Below, in pieces: positions 1 through 11,592 of a stretch of 64,000 nucleotides of DNA; positions within the stretch are counted from its first letter, which is position 1, and each line of letters opens with the position of its first letter. This DNA is from Ceratobasidium sp. AG-K (lineage: Eukaryota; Basidiomycota; Agaricomycetes; Cantharellales; Ceratobasidiaceae): positions 145,001 to 209,000 of the forward strand of contig JAWNGF010000013.1 of NCBI GenBank assembly GCA_037039685.1, written 5' to 3'. The notes below the pieces were generated by a model. The model was not told the origin of the DNA. It saw only the letters and a program-made list of their open reading frames with translations, and ran no database searches. Both the position numbers and the translations under genes were made by a program.

Positions 1-1374
1 CCCTCAACGGAGCTGGAAGCGGGACGAGGGGAAGAAGCTTGGGAGCCAGGCTCTGTGGAAGACTCTCGAGGGACTCGGCAAGCGTGGAATCCAAAAATGG
101 ATCATTCGCAGCTCCAAAATCGTCTTCGGGGAGAGGGGAGGTGGTCCGAGTTGAAGGTGCACGCAGAGATCCAGCTCGAGAGGCAACGGAAGGTGGTGCA
201 GAAATCGACGCAGAACGACTATGCGACAATCCACTCGGTTGAACCGAGGCTGCTCGAGAGCTTGTAACAGATGGAGGGGTGAGATGCGTACCCCGTCCAG
301 TAGGAGGGGCTGATATATTGGCACTATGTGAACCGCTTGTTGCAACTGAGAAGGCAGAAGGAGCCGGGGAAACCATACGCTTTGCCACCCGCTGAGCAAT
401 TAAGAGATTGCTTTCTTGTTGCTTATTGGGAGGTGGAACAGAGTGCGATAAAGAGACCTGATGATACCAATTAACACAATACACAATCGTCTACGAGAAT
501 GGGCTACTCACTTGACCATTCTTCGAAGTTGACTTGGGGTCGGAGGCCTTGCGGGCACTTGCCAGAAACGCTTCGGTTTCCTCAGGTGTCTCGCTAATTG
601 GGGTTTTTTGTTGCTTTTCTACTTGGCGCTGAAGTTTTTGCTCTTTCTGACGCTGTTCTGTCACGGATTATCAGCCTGTATTGACAAAGTTTGAGTTAAT
701 GCCAAAACTTACTGTTGTCCTCTTGTTGTGACACTACAACAAGCAAGTCATTGAGTAGAATCTAAAAACCATATATAAGACATTACCTTGCTTGGCAACC
801 CTTGATTGTGTTGTCTTGCGCTCTGGACGTGTTTTTGAGGTTGACTCTGTTTCAGCCAGAGTCGAATCTTGCGGGGCTGACATGGTGTCGTCAGTCTTGA
901 GTGGTCCTTTGCCCTTGGACTTCTTCTTTTTCTCCGGGGGCGGAGGTAACATGTCGACATCTTGCGTCGGAGAATTGGGAGTCCCAACAGTGGGACCAAT
1001 GGAAATGGTACCGGCGGGTGGGTTGGGCTCCAGTTCGTGCTCCGCTTTCTTGTTTTTGGCCGTATTGGCGCCCCTTCCGCGTCCCGTTTTCTTCTTGACA
1101 GTCACGACAGGAGCATCTGGGAGATCTATGGGTGCGAGTGCTGTAATGTTAGCCTAAATCAAAGTGCCTAGTCCATATCCATACCTGACAAGTTGGCGGT
1201 TTTGCCCCCGACTGTGTTGTTGTCAACCTGATCTGACGCGTTCTGAGTGGTGCGTCCTTTTTTGGCAGCAGGGGCAGCGGGTGGCTGGTCATCTTCGTCC
1301 TTGGCGCGCTTTGCATTCGCAGTTCGGGTGTTTGCACAAGAGGCAGTAGCATTGGCCTTCCCTTTTGGCGGCAT
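1..1374 (-). CDS. Disordered Ser/Pro/Lys-rich protein, 5' part (runs off the left edge)
   Basis: Minus-strand gene with four exons that join in frame: 1374-1185, 1140-787, 657-512 and 457 to beyond base 1. The ATG at 1374 begins MPPKGKANAT. Introns have GT/AG ends and phases agree across all three junctions, which is the main evidence that it is real. The product is low-complexity: a basic Ala/Lys start, a Lys-rich stretch (PPPPEKKKKSKGKG), a Gln/Lys/Glu helix-like segment in exon 3, then Ser/Ala/Pro-rich sequence with repeated SRAxS motifs in exon 4. No catalytic domain is visible in this part. Such N-termini occur on uncharacterised Agaricomycete proteins; the folded part, if any, lies outside the window. 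It is divergent from the Plavaka relic at 1536, with about 160 bp between the starts. Function unknown. Confidence 0.6.
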
Positions 1375-1535
1375 GATGGTAGTCTGTTTAGCGTGTTGGA
1401 AAAGTGTCAAACAAAAGGAACTGAACACCTACAAGCGCCCACACTAGCTTGTAGGTAATTTCAGACACATCTCAGGCATGAATACACGATTGCGAGTGCA
1501 TTATACCCAAAGGTGCTTTGTCCAAACCACCCACC

Positions 1536-4500
1536 ATGCCTGGTGACCTGTCTTGATGGTGCCCAGACTGCGATACGTTCTTCACAACGGTGGGCGGACG
1601 AAAGAGCCATCAAGCACAAAAGCATGGTACTCGTTTGCCACCTAATTACCCCCTCTCAATACCTACTCCCAAAAGCTGTCCTTTGAGCTTCAGCCCAGCG
1701 TTTAGTATTCTGCCACAGGAAATCGTACCCCCGCCCCCAGTACTCACCCCTGCGCAAATCAAAAAGTGCGCAAAGAAGGAACGACAACGGCAGCGGCGCC
1801 AAGTGCGCTTTGAGGCAATCAAAGCTATGTAAGCAATTTATTAACCCGCTGTCTATATGTTAAACCTACTGGTGCTAGTGTGCTCAATATGGTCGAAAAG
1901 CGTGGACATGAGTACCTACTGAAGAATTCCACGCCACCAGCGACCAGATGCCCCCAGCCCGCAAACCCAACCAGCCCTCATCCCAATACAGATGTACCGC
2001 CACCAAGCGCTGAAGAAATAGACCAGATGCTAAATAGTTTGTAAGTTTTTGCTTATCTCAGCGTATTATTATGCTCACAATCCTTGAGTATTGCTCATCT
2101 TATGTCCGAGGATGAGGCTGCAAACTGCAAAGACTCTGACTGCGATACAGATTCGGAAGCCAGCCATACCTCGGACATTGACAACAAGTCGAGTGGAGGA
2201 GACCTTGATTCTGATATGGGAGAAACTGAAGAGCACAACAGGATTGATGCACTTGATATCAGCATTGGCCCTGACATGAGTATGGCCAATGAAGATCCTG
2301 TATCAGAAATTGAGCTAAGTTTTGCAAATATGTTGATGCAGGAGATCGAGGGAATCAACGACGAATATCTCGAGCCTGAGGGCGAGTATTCATTCATGAC
2401 ACACTCACCTACAGATAGTCCCTTGAGTCCTGCGTTTCCTGCCACCTCGTCTCCACCCCCCAATCAGGATTTGCGCCTAGGAGCTGACGGTAACAGTCCA
2501 GATGAGAATGGGACAGAATTGTTGCCTCAGCCCGAGGAAGGCCCAAATAGCGACTCATCTTTATGGGGTGCTCCGATCGGCCAATGTTTACCAGCCTTGG
2601 ATTGACTGCATTGCTCCAAGATGGAGCGAGGCGAGTCCCCTGCTGCACCGTTTGCGGACTTTCTTGAATTTGAATTTGTCAAGTGGATGGTCGAAAATGA
2701 CATAAGTCAAGGCAGTCGTGAGAAGCTACTGAAGCTTCCCTTAGTAAGTATACAATTAAGCTAATAAAAAGGGGGATACTGACTAACCAGTTAAACAAAG
2801 ATTCTCAATCAAGCTGGACTCTTGTTCCAGAGCAACTATATGCTCAACAAGTTACTCGACCAGCTCCCAACAGCTGGGCCATGGTGGGAGGTGAAGCCAG
2901 TTACGATTGTCAGTGATCGAATAGGACCGGATGGCAAACCTATCCAGGAGGTTGTTGAGCTCTGGTCACGAGATATCCTGGGGGTGATCCGAGAGCTTTT
3001 AGAAAATCCAATATATGCCAAAGATATGGTTTTCGCACCCCGACATGAATGGAACAATATTGAAGAAACACAATGTGCATATGGGGAAATGTGGACAGGT
3101 GATTGGTGGTGGCGGATACAAGTGAGCAATAAAATAATGGATTAATTATGGAAGTGTATGGTATTTACTAACAACTTATAGCACTCAAAAGACTTGCCAC
3201 CGAATGCGACCATCCTCCCAGTCATTTTGGCCTCCGATGCGACTCACTTGACAAATTTTGGTGGAGGAAAGCAAGCGTACCCAGTGTATATCACATTGGG
3301 AAATATTCCAAAAGGCACTTGCCGCAAACCTAACTCGTATGGAACACTCTTGCTTGGCTACCTACTGGTTCCGAAGTTAGACTGTTTCACAAAACAAGAA
3401 AAGAAAAACCAGGTATTTTTTTTTTTCTTGGCGCATATAGTTTCTCATGATCTGTCCGCAGAAAGATCGATTATTTCACATGTGCATGAAGGAGTTAGTC
3501 CGACCATTGGAACAAGCTGGCCGAAACGGCGTGGATATGGCATGCGGGGATGGGAATGTTCGAAAATGCTTTCCAATCCTGGCTGCTTACATAGCGGACA
3601 ACCCAGAGCAAACATTGGTTGCGTGCTGCCGAAGAAACCTTTGTCACCGTTGCACCATCCCGTTCAACGAGCGGGGTCACCTCAAGAAGGCACCCGATCG
3701 AGTCCACAAGCATACTGCTAACGCACTCGAAGCACAGGCCCTGGGACACACAACCGAGCTTTTTGTTAACGAGGGGCTTTGCCCATTTGGAAAACCTTTC
3801 TGGGCTGACTTGCCACACTGCGATATATTTAAGGCACTCACACCAGATCTCCTTCATCAGCTCCATAAAGGAGTCTTTAAGGATCATCTGATGGAGTGGT
3901 GCCTGGAGTTGATCAAGGCAACATCCGTTGATGATCGTTATAAATGGATGCCTGAGCATACAAAGCTTTGACATTTTCTGTCTGGGGTAACCAAGCTAGC
4001 ACAAACAACTGGCAAGGAGCATCGCGAGATGGAAAAGGTATTCATTGGTGTTATGGCCGAGCTTGTCCCTGAAGATGTCATGCCTGTGATTCAAGCAACA
4101 ATCGACTTCATTTACTATGCCCAACTCCCATTCCACACGGAAATAACACTTCAATGGCTTGACGACGCACTCAGACGGTTCCACAAATCGAAAAAAGTCT
4201 TTATTGATTGAGGTGTTTGCACACACTTCAACATCAACAAGGTTCACTCGATGCTTCATTACTCGGCTTCGATTCGGGAGCTTGGAACACTTGACGGCTA
4301 CAATACAGAAGGCCCAGAGCGCCTTCATATTAATTTCGCCAAGCGAGCCTACCAGGCAACAAACAGGAACCAATTTTTTGCCCAGATGGTTCAATACCTG
4401 GATCGTCGAGAGCAAGTTTTCAAATTTGATGCATACCTTCAATGGGCAATACCTGAATACTCAGACAATCATCGCACGGATAAGGAAACAGCCTCTGCAA

Positions 4501-5349
4501 ACAGGTACGTCCACTCATTTTCAAAGAAGCGTGAGCATATAAATACAACTTCAAATCTAACTCGGGTATTCATTATATAGCTTGCCTGGTTGGCATATTG
4601 CTCAAAAAAGCCCATTCGCCCCAGTGGCACAGGATCGACTCGAAGAGATTTTTGGAATCCATTGGTTCGACTGGTCTCTCTCAAAATTTTTAGAGAAAAA
4701 AGCCCCACAATCAGGCATCTCTGTGTTACCTCAAGACCTTGTCACTGTCTTCCCCAAAGCGACTCAAATCATCCGTGACGACCTTACAGATCCCGATGGG
4801 TTTGTTGATATCATCCATGCGTCGCCTCATTCTACGGGCAAGCAGTTGCAGAAAGCACGACGACGAGGAAGTAAGTTTGATACCGTCCTGATACAAAAAG
4901 CCCCAACAGCCCCTGGCGAATTCTCATATGGGATATCAGGTAGGACGCTAGTTAAATTGTGTACCGTGCAATAGCTTGACACCTACATACCTTTAGCTCA
5001 TATCGTTGGTCAAGTACGGCTTATTTTCACCCTTCCACCGAGATACGGGATTCCCGAACCCCTTGTTTATGTACAGCTCTTCCGTTGCCCCCATAGCTCA
5101 AAACCCATTGTGCTTACCAATATGTATCGTGTCAACCGCGAGCGATACCCAGCGATATACGATCGTCATTATATGGGGCAGATATTTTTCCTTTCTGATG
5201 TTCGTCGAAGTTGCCATCTCATACCCGAATTCCACCAGAGTACCCCACCATTTTCTATGTCTTCTCCTCCAGCACTTGAGGCGTTTGAGTCATTTTACCT
5301 TAACTCGTATTTAGACCCGCATATGTTCTTGTTTTTACATTCCAAATAA
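1536..5349 (+). pseudogene. Plavaka-type DNA transposase, decayed copy
   Basis: Multi-exon transposase relic of the Plavaka family (CACTA-like, common in Agaricomycetes). The start ATG at 1536 is followed by a C2H2 finger (CPDC, 12 residues, HQAQKH) at about 1560-1625. An acidic linker follows (2084-2600), then the core: SDATHLTNFGG near 3230, ACGDGNVRKCFPILAAY near 3540, FWADLPHCDIFKALTPD and LLHQLHKGVFKDHL near 3800-3890, YNTEGPERLHINFAK near 4300, and a C-terminal segment ending in FYLNSYLDPHMFL at 5349. Introns are recognisable, for example 1829-1878. It cannot be functional as read: in-frame TGA codons lie at 1554, 2603, 3969 and 4209. Family assignment rests on remembered conserved blocks. 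Terminal inverted repeats were not found. Confidence 0.8.
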
Positions 5350-5734
5350 TCTCAAACGCGTATATGGTTTATAGAGTCACAATGTAATTGTATGTTAGAT
5401 CTTTGCATTACCGTGGATTTTTTTTCGGGGTGCTGGTATGTGCAAAATAACCAAATGCATCGTGACCAACTTGCCCTGATTGGGTAAGCGCCTAGCCTGC
5501 CGTCGTCACACTCTCCACCACCATGCTTCCACAGACGATCAAGTATTGCACCGTAAACCACTCCATGCATGACCAACTAGTAGCTACGAATAAAATACGA
5601 GTTGTACTGATTGTGGGTTGCACTGAGACAAACGCGGCAGCTGATCAGAGGCCTTTGCTCGGTGCGTGCCAGTGAGCTTTGCCACCCGGCTTCAGTATGG
5701 TAAGTGCCTTGCGTGTTGGGCAGATTTTTATGGC

Positions 5735-8116
5735 TTACATTTGCCTAGTTACAGTTGCTTCTCCCGCTCTCCGTCCACTGCCAATCCCCCCGGTAGCTCC
5801 ATCGGCAACAAGGATGATAACCGCTCAAGCTCAAGCGGTGATTTTGAGGACCGGTTCGGTGACAAGGAGCGCACAATGGACGTGACTGCCATAGCTGGTG
5901 GGCTCAGATTCTGCACCGACAACGATGAAGACGAGGAGACTTGGGAGAGCGCACCCACACCACAAGTATCAACCGCTCAGCAGCCAACGCCAGTGAGTGG
6001 CTTGTACATGAGAAGGATTCATATGTCTTACACCTCCCTAGCATGTTTGAGCCAACCGTCAATTCGACTGCGACTGCCTCTTCTCCCGCTCCTCCGCTGC
6101 TCACTCTTCACCCGCCAACCCCCCTACCCCTGAAGCCTCGACTACAAAAAGGAGCCCTAACACGCCGTGTCAACAGCAAGGAGGTCAGTGAAGCCTGGGT
6201 GGAATTTGACGATGGGAGCGAGCATAGTATGGAGGCTGGTGATAGTTTCGGGGCCGAGGAGGAGCAGTTTGATGGTGGCGAGGGCGGAGGAAAGGACAGC
6301 ATGGAGTTGACGGACACCTATTAGATCAGCACCCCATCTCGACGCCGCTCTTCGGCTCCCATGGCGCCCCTTCCCCCCCTAGACCGAAGCGTCGACCAAC
6401 GAGACCTCAGCCGTGCCAGCGATATCGATGACCAGACAGAAGAGCTGTCCAAGGACAAGGACAAGGATAGCGGAGAGTACATGGTCAAGACTGGCAAGTC
6501 TATTGTTCCCCGGCGGAAGAGCGAGGCTTGGGCCGAGCTTCAGAGCCTTACCCACGCGGGAGGAGCTGGACGACGATAGCACCGCCAGCACGATGAACTC
6601 GGAGTTCCGGGGCGGATTCATCCCTGCGTCTCAGGATTCCCAGTCTGCCCCTTTCAGCCCGCAGGGTACATACACGACGTCGAGCTCCCAGCAGAGCACT
6701 GCCGATCGCGACATGGGACTGGACGATACGCTTTCTTGCCTTCGAGCTGCCAGACAGAGTATGGGTGCTGGGGAGGCCGACATCTCCATCGACGACGAGG
6801 ACGATAACTGCTCGAGCTCTAGTGGTGACTTTGAGGGCCGGTTTGACGACGAGGAACGCACGATGGACGTGACCGCCATCACTGGTGGACTCAGATTCCG
6901 CACCGACGATGACGAAGACGAGGAGGCCGAGGGAGAGAGCGCACCCGCACCATCAGCGTCAACCGCTCACCAGCCCCCTGTCCCTGCGTTTGTGTTTACT
7001 GAACAACCCGAAGCGCCTGGTGCGACGTCCAACTCGGCCTCCAACTCCGCTCCCAACCTGCCAACATTCGCTGTGGAACCACCTTCGCCAGTTGCTCCTC
7101 CACCAGCACTGGTTGCACCCGCCGCCTCCATCGCCTTTGTGGTACCCCCATTGCCAAAGGCTGTCCCTGCGAAGCCCGCATCGTTGCCTGCCCCCGTGCC
7201 AGCCTTTGCGGTCGAGCCAGCGCCTGGACCTTCTACCCTCGCAGCGCCTTCCAACCCCCAGCCCGCCCCTTCTCCCAGAGCTTGGTCACCTCTTACCTTC
7301 GAGGTCTCTCAGTTGCCCGTGCGCCCACCGCCTGTTTCATGGAGCCCCGGCAACGCGCTGGGACCGTTCGAGTTCAAGCTCCTGAGTGGAAGCACCCCTC
7401 GGCGCTCTTCGTCTGCCGGCAGCTTGAATGTAACCTCCACCCCTACTCGCGCAACCACCCCTATCCCTACTGGAACCCCGAAAGCTGTTAATACCCCAGC
7501 CCGTGCTACGTCTGCGCCTCCTACACCCAAGCGTCCGAGAGAGGAAGCCGAAGTAGAGGGGTCGGCCAGGAAGAAGCAGGCTTTGGCAGCCCTCGAGCTG
7601 GAGAAGAAGGGCGCAGCCAAGCCACCTCGCCGTTGTAGTTTCGTGCCGCGCATGCCCATGTCGGTCATGGGTCGGGCTGGCCACGGCGCTCAAGACGCAC
7701 CTCCCACGGCAGAACCTTCCACTCCTCGTGTGCCGCCTCCTCAGCCTACCCCTGTAGTCGAGCTTCCCGCGCCTCAACCTCCTTCACCGGCCCGTGAGCC
7801 ATCCCCTGTTGCGATTCGTGCTAACCCACCGCGTCCCACTACACCACCAAGCACGAGCCACCAACGTCAGGTGCCCGCTTCGCCATCCCTCGCTCAAAGG
7901 TCCTCGGGGCCCACAGCGTGGCTCAAGGAGATCAGAGTAGCCAGACCGCTCCGCTCCCGTGTGAGCGCAGTTGGGGTCAAGTCGCCTGCTCATTGGAGAA
8001 CGGGCGCACAGAATGAGTTGGAGCTTGACGACGTAAGTCCCATAAATGCGCGACCACTCGTGATGATACTAATCTCATCATACCCAACAAGTGGGGAGGA
8101 TTGTCGTGCGATCTAG
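5735..8116 (+). pseudogene. Spc105/KNL1-like kinetochore protein, N-terminal MELT region, broken
   Basis: The segment encodes disordered acidic and Pro-rich sequence with features of the N-terminal half of fungal Spc105/Spc7 (KNL1), the scaffold that recruits Bub proteins through MELT repeats. Visible are MDVT after an acidic run (twice: near 5878 and 6862, in two copies of the same block), MELT at 6301, a basic SRRRSSAP stretch near 6340, SIVPRRKSEAWAELQSLTH near 6500, and LDDTLSCLRAARQSMG near 6720. The reading moves between frames: a stop or splice at 6322, a frame change near 6550-6570, then an open frame to 8116 containing KRPREE and SARKKQA. The C-terminal coiled-coil and RWD region expected of Spc105 is absent; only AT-rich DNA and a Gag-like ORF follow. 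Read as a partly duplicated, truncated copy. An unrelated disordered protein is the alternative. Confidence 0.45.
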
Positions 8117-8436
8117 GTGTGGCGCCTCCGCCTAGGATCCAAACTCGGGTAGAATACTGGGACAAGGGGTGTTAGAGGAAGTTGAGAGTAGTAGGACGGA
8201 TGATTGAGATCGATAGTTTGCGCCCAATGTACTGTTTTCGAGGGCTGTGGACCCGAGTGACCCCACTAATCCCACTAATTCTACTAATTCTACTTAATTG
8301 TACATTTTGCATGTTTCAAGTACATAGTTCACTAATTTTGGCTCACCGAGACGGAGGTCGACTCGAAACACCCCGCTCACAAAATTCCCGCCAAATTGAA
8401 GTGAAATTAGTCAAATCTGACATGCTGTCAACTAAT
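8117..8436. other. Non-coding spacer
   Basis: There is no convincing ORF. It includes a short array of CTAAT-containing repeats near 8262-8296 (cccactaat, ttctactaat) and AT-rich DNA. It separates the Spc105-like relic from the stop codon of the Gag-like ORF on the other strand, and may be the remnant 3' side of that retroelement. Confidence 0.4.
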
Positions 8437-10884
8437 TTAGCAAGGGTGGGCCTGGACCCTGTGGGCGTTTTTTGCTGATGTACGGTCGCTTTTGCTGCGA
8501 TTGCCCTTGTATTTGTCTTTCTTGCGGTAACCCTTGCGGTCTGGACTGCGGGAGCGATCTCGCTTATGCTTTTTCTGGTTGTCATCATATTGCTCCATCG
8601 ATCGCCGGATCTTGTGCGCGCGCTCGATGTCCAATGCGGTCTTGTGTAGCTCATCAATCGTTGTGTTCTCAGGTGAGATTCCTTTCAGTGCCCACTCTCC
8701 CTTGATATAACGCGCTGCGCCATCCCAGACGCGCTGAACGTGTTGTTCATCGGTGATCTTTAAGCGCTGCTTTAGCAAATTCAACTTGGTGAAGTAATCT
8801 TGTACGTTTAAGTCGTTCTGCCTCTTTTGCATGTATTTACGGTGTAAACTTTCCCGGAAATCTGAGGGGAAGCAATAATCGAATAGACCTTGATAAATTT
8901 GTTTCATCAAATACTTCTTGAGGTTCGGCGCCACATTGGCCATGTACCAAATCGAGGCCTTCCTGTCCAGGAAGCGACCGATCCCTCGAATTTGTTTACA
9001 CATGTCCAAATGAGTATCCAGACTGTAATTATCGTAGTTGAATACAAATTGTTCAAATGCGTCAAAATTTGCTTCGCCATCATACGCTTTTGGCGGCTGG
9101 GCCTTGTATCCCGAGCGAGCTTGGGTCCGAATCTTACGCTTGAGTCGCTTCTGCTTCTGTTTCATTTTCTTGAGCTTTTGTTTGAGTTTGCGAGCCTCGT
9201 CTCCGTCATCGGACGAGCTGGAGTCACTCGAGTCCGAGTCGGGTTCGCTCTCAGATGACTCGCTCTCACTGTCATTTGCGCGGTAAGTCTCATCGGTTGA
9301 TGACCCGCCATTAGATGGCTCAGACGGTGATGTTAGTGGGGGAGGTACGTTCCTTGTCGTACTACGACGCCCAGAGGTACGTTTGGACCCTTCCGATGCG
9401 TCCCTGCTGACGCTCCTAGGTCGTGCGCGTGCTCTCCCTTCGTCGCGTGTAAGCCTTGGCGTCAAGCTACAAGCTGCGACTTTTGGTCTGGCTCGGTCGC
9501 CATGCATCAGCTCGAGATAGCCCCCACTCTTGAAACCGGGGGGCGTCTGGTCGGCTCGAGAGATGTCGAATCGACCGCTCGAGCGTCTACGCACGACCTT
9601 TTCCTTGTCGACTTTACGTAGGTCGTTGACTTCGACGCCTAGTTCTTTCCACTGACTCCTCTTCTTCCTTTTCTTAGATTTAGCTCGACCCTTGCCTTTA
9701 CCAATGACTACGCTCGATCCATCGCTGGGCCCGTAGGGGGGGGGGGTCGTCCAGTATGCCTCCTCTACGGGTTCAGCTTCCTCGGCAACGTCCTCCATTG
9801 TTACCTTGGGGTTGCGGTGTTTGAAAGATGGTCCAGCACCCGATGTCTGATTGCGGGTGCTGTTCGCTTCTGAGCGTAAGTTCCTTAGCACCTCGGCATA
9901 CTGTTCTTCGCTGAATACATAGTCGTCGTCTAATTCGTAGATCAGAGCGTTGAAGGCTACCTGATCGGTCGTTTCAGATTCGAACTCGTCATTCGTCGGC
10001 GTCGGGACCGATTCGTAGAGGTGACGAGACCAGTCGGGGTTGACCCTTCCTGGCTCAATGTCCGGGAGCGAGCTCGCTCGTTCAGGCGAGTGTTCAGCCT
10101 TTAATACCTCCTCTGCCCAGCTATTGACATTCTCAGTCGACTTAGCGGGTGATCGGTTCGGCTCACTCAACGCCGGTGAACGGTTTCGGGTCTTACGACG
10201 CTTAGAGCGTCTAGTGAGGGTAGGTGATTCGTTCACAGCCTCTTCTACCATGTACTGAGCGAACGACATCATGTTTCTGTCATCTGGCATTGTGTCCTCT
10301 CGGACACGGCTAGTACGGGCAGTGTAGTACACGTTACTATTATCTGGTGAGTATTTCCTACCGTCATTGACGTCTCCTACAGGACTGATAGGCCCACTGT
10401 TATAGGCAGCCGGCGCGCCGACGGCGGCTCGCGCATGAGAGTCCCCCCTCAGCACGAGCGCATGTTGGGCAGCCTCAGAACCCTGGGACGTCGCTTCTCG
10501 CCTTTGATCAGCTGAGGCATCCGCCTGTTGGCGGGCATCGCTCGACATCGTCGAAGCGGTAGGTGCCTTATCTTGTTTCTTGATAGGTGGTGCACAATTG
10601 TATATCGCCGGGAACATCGATGGCGACATCTTCATGCGAACGTCAGAGCCTTCAACGAGGAGGACGCCGCGCAGTCTTCCAGTACCTGCGATGACTGAAG
10701 ACACATCCGGGAATTTTTCACTCGGGGGTAGCGAACCAAAGGTAAGCCCGCCCGGCTTCTTTGACACTGCTAACTCACCAGTTTCCAGACCGCTCTTCTT
10801 CGCATTCTTGCGTTTGCGAGGCTTCGGCGGAGGTGGAGGTTGGTCGGGGTCGTATGCGCGACCGTTCCGTAGAGTCCTGCTCAT
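8437..10884 (-). CDS. Retrotransposon Gag-like protein, orphan
   Basis: Single long exon from ATG 10884 (MSRTLRNGRAYDP) to TAA 8437, about 815 aa. The N-terminal two thirds is disordered, with Pro-, Arg- and Ser-rich stretches and an acidic SESESSESEPDSDSSDSSSS run, followed by a Lys/Gln coiled coil (KLKQKLKKMKQKQKRLKRK). The folded part (about 8600-9100) resembles a retrotransposon Gag capsid domain: KAYDGEANFDAFEQFVF, LDRKASIWYM, FRESLHRKYMQKRQND, VQDYFTKLNLLKQRL. The tail is basic (KHKRDRSRSPDRK) but has no CCHC knuckle. No protease, RT or integrase follows on the minus strand, so this is a solo gag from a deleted element or a domesticated Gag. A homopolymer run near 9727-9738 lies in the frame without breaking it. 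Confidence 0.55.
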   Translation of the reverse strand: MSRTLRNGRAYDPDQPPPPPKPRKRKNAKKSGLETGELAVSKKPGGLTFGSLPPSEKFPDVSSVIAGTGRLRGVLLVEGSDVRMKMSPSMFPAIYNCAPPIKKQDKAPTASTMSSDARQQADASADQRREATSQGSEAAQHALVLRGDSHARAAVGAPAAYNSGPISPVGDVNDGRKYSPDNSNVYYTARTSRVREDTMPDDRNMMSFAQYMVEEAVNESPTLTRRSKRRKTRNRSPALSEPNRSPAKSTENVNSWAEEVLKAEHSPERASSLPDIEPGRVNPDWSRHLYESVPTPTNDEFESETTDQVAFNALIYELDDDYVFSEEQYAEVLRNLRSEANSTRNQTSGAGPSFKHRNPKVTMEDVAEEAEPVEEAYWTTPPPYGPSDGSSVVIGKGKGRAKSKKRKKRSQWKELGVEVNDLRKVDKEKVVRRRSSGRFDISRADQTPPGFKSGGYLELMHGDRARPKVAACSLTPRLTRDEGRARARPRSVSRDASEGSKRTSGRRSTTRNVPPPLTSPSEPSNGGSSTDETYRANDSESESSESEPDSDSSDSSSSDDGDEARKLKQKLKKMKQKQKRLKRKIRTQARSGYKAQPPKAYDGEANFDAFEQFVFNYDNYSLDTHLDMCKQIRGIGRFLDRKASIWYMANVAPNLKKYLMKQIYQGLFDYCFPSDFRESLHRKYMQKRQNDLNVQDYFTKLNLLKQRLKITDEQHVQRVWDGAARYIKGEWALKGISPENTTIDELHKTALDIERAHKIRRSMEQYDDNQKKHKRDRSRSPDRKGYRKKDKYKGNRSKSDRTSAKNAHRVQAHPC

Positions 10885-11592
10885 CGTGTAAAGGTATGTG
10901 TAGATCGATCGGTATGTAGGATAGAAACGGTTAGTGCAGTCGGAGGCCAACCCGCTGCACAAAGGTTGTGTGATATAAAATTTTAGTGAGGGTGCTCACT
11001 GGGTGTTTTAAAGATGTTAAAAAATGTAAGGTCTACGACCTACTCAGACAATGTATATTGACTCAGGACGGCGACTACGTCGCCGTGGTTGTATAACAAG
11101 TCGTAACACACAGTCTTTTTATAGTGGTAGTATCGAGGACAGGGGGCGAGAAACGGGGGACCGGGGCCTATAAAGGCACCCGGGTCCATACATGCACATA
11201 CACGAGCGAGACGGTCACGCGCGGCGCCTGCGGCGCTCGCGCGCATACAGGTTAGCTAATCATTACGTTACTCGTACCGTTACATAACCGCAATGTATGA
11301 AAACACAGAACTCGGACGGATTTTTTGTGAAATCGTCTTTAGCACACGGTTCGGTACACTGCCTGTTTCTTCTAAAGTCTTTCAAGGGCTCTCTGTCAGT
11401 AGCAACACGCTACGAGCCTCGCCGAGGCTCTAGTGTCACTTTCCCTGGTCGATTTGACCCGATAATTATAAACGGGAGTTACATGTGTAGAGTGCATTCA
11501 GTAATTTTTTCGTGTTATACAAGGTACATCATATTTCTTCGGCGTTTCAACGTTGGCTATGTGCGGGCGTTACGGCCATACGCCGTTGGAGC
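10885..11592. other. Non-coding region upstream of the Gag-like ORF, possible LTR remnant
   Basis: No ORF with coding character. On the minus strand a TATA-like CTATAAAAAG lies at about 11115-11124, some 230 bp upstream of the Gag-like start, so transcription could run into that ORF. A GC-rich near-palindrome (around GCGCGGCGCC tgc GGCGCTCGCGC) lies at about 11216-11243. No matching second LTR was recognised downstream of the ORF. Confidence 0.3.

Noticed and set aside
3495..3974. 159-codon minus-strand ORF
   Set aside because: Antisense shadow of the conserved Plavaka transposase core.
1380..5640. Terminal inverted repeats of the Plavaka element
   Set aside because: Scanned both flanks by eye; no convincing matching pair.
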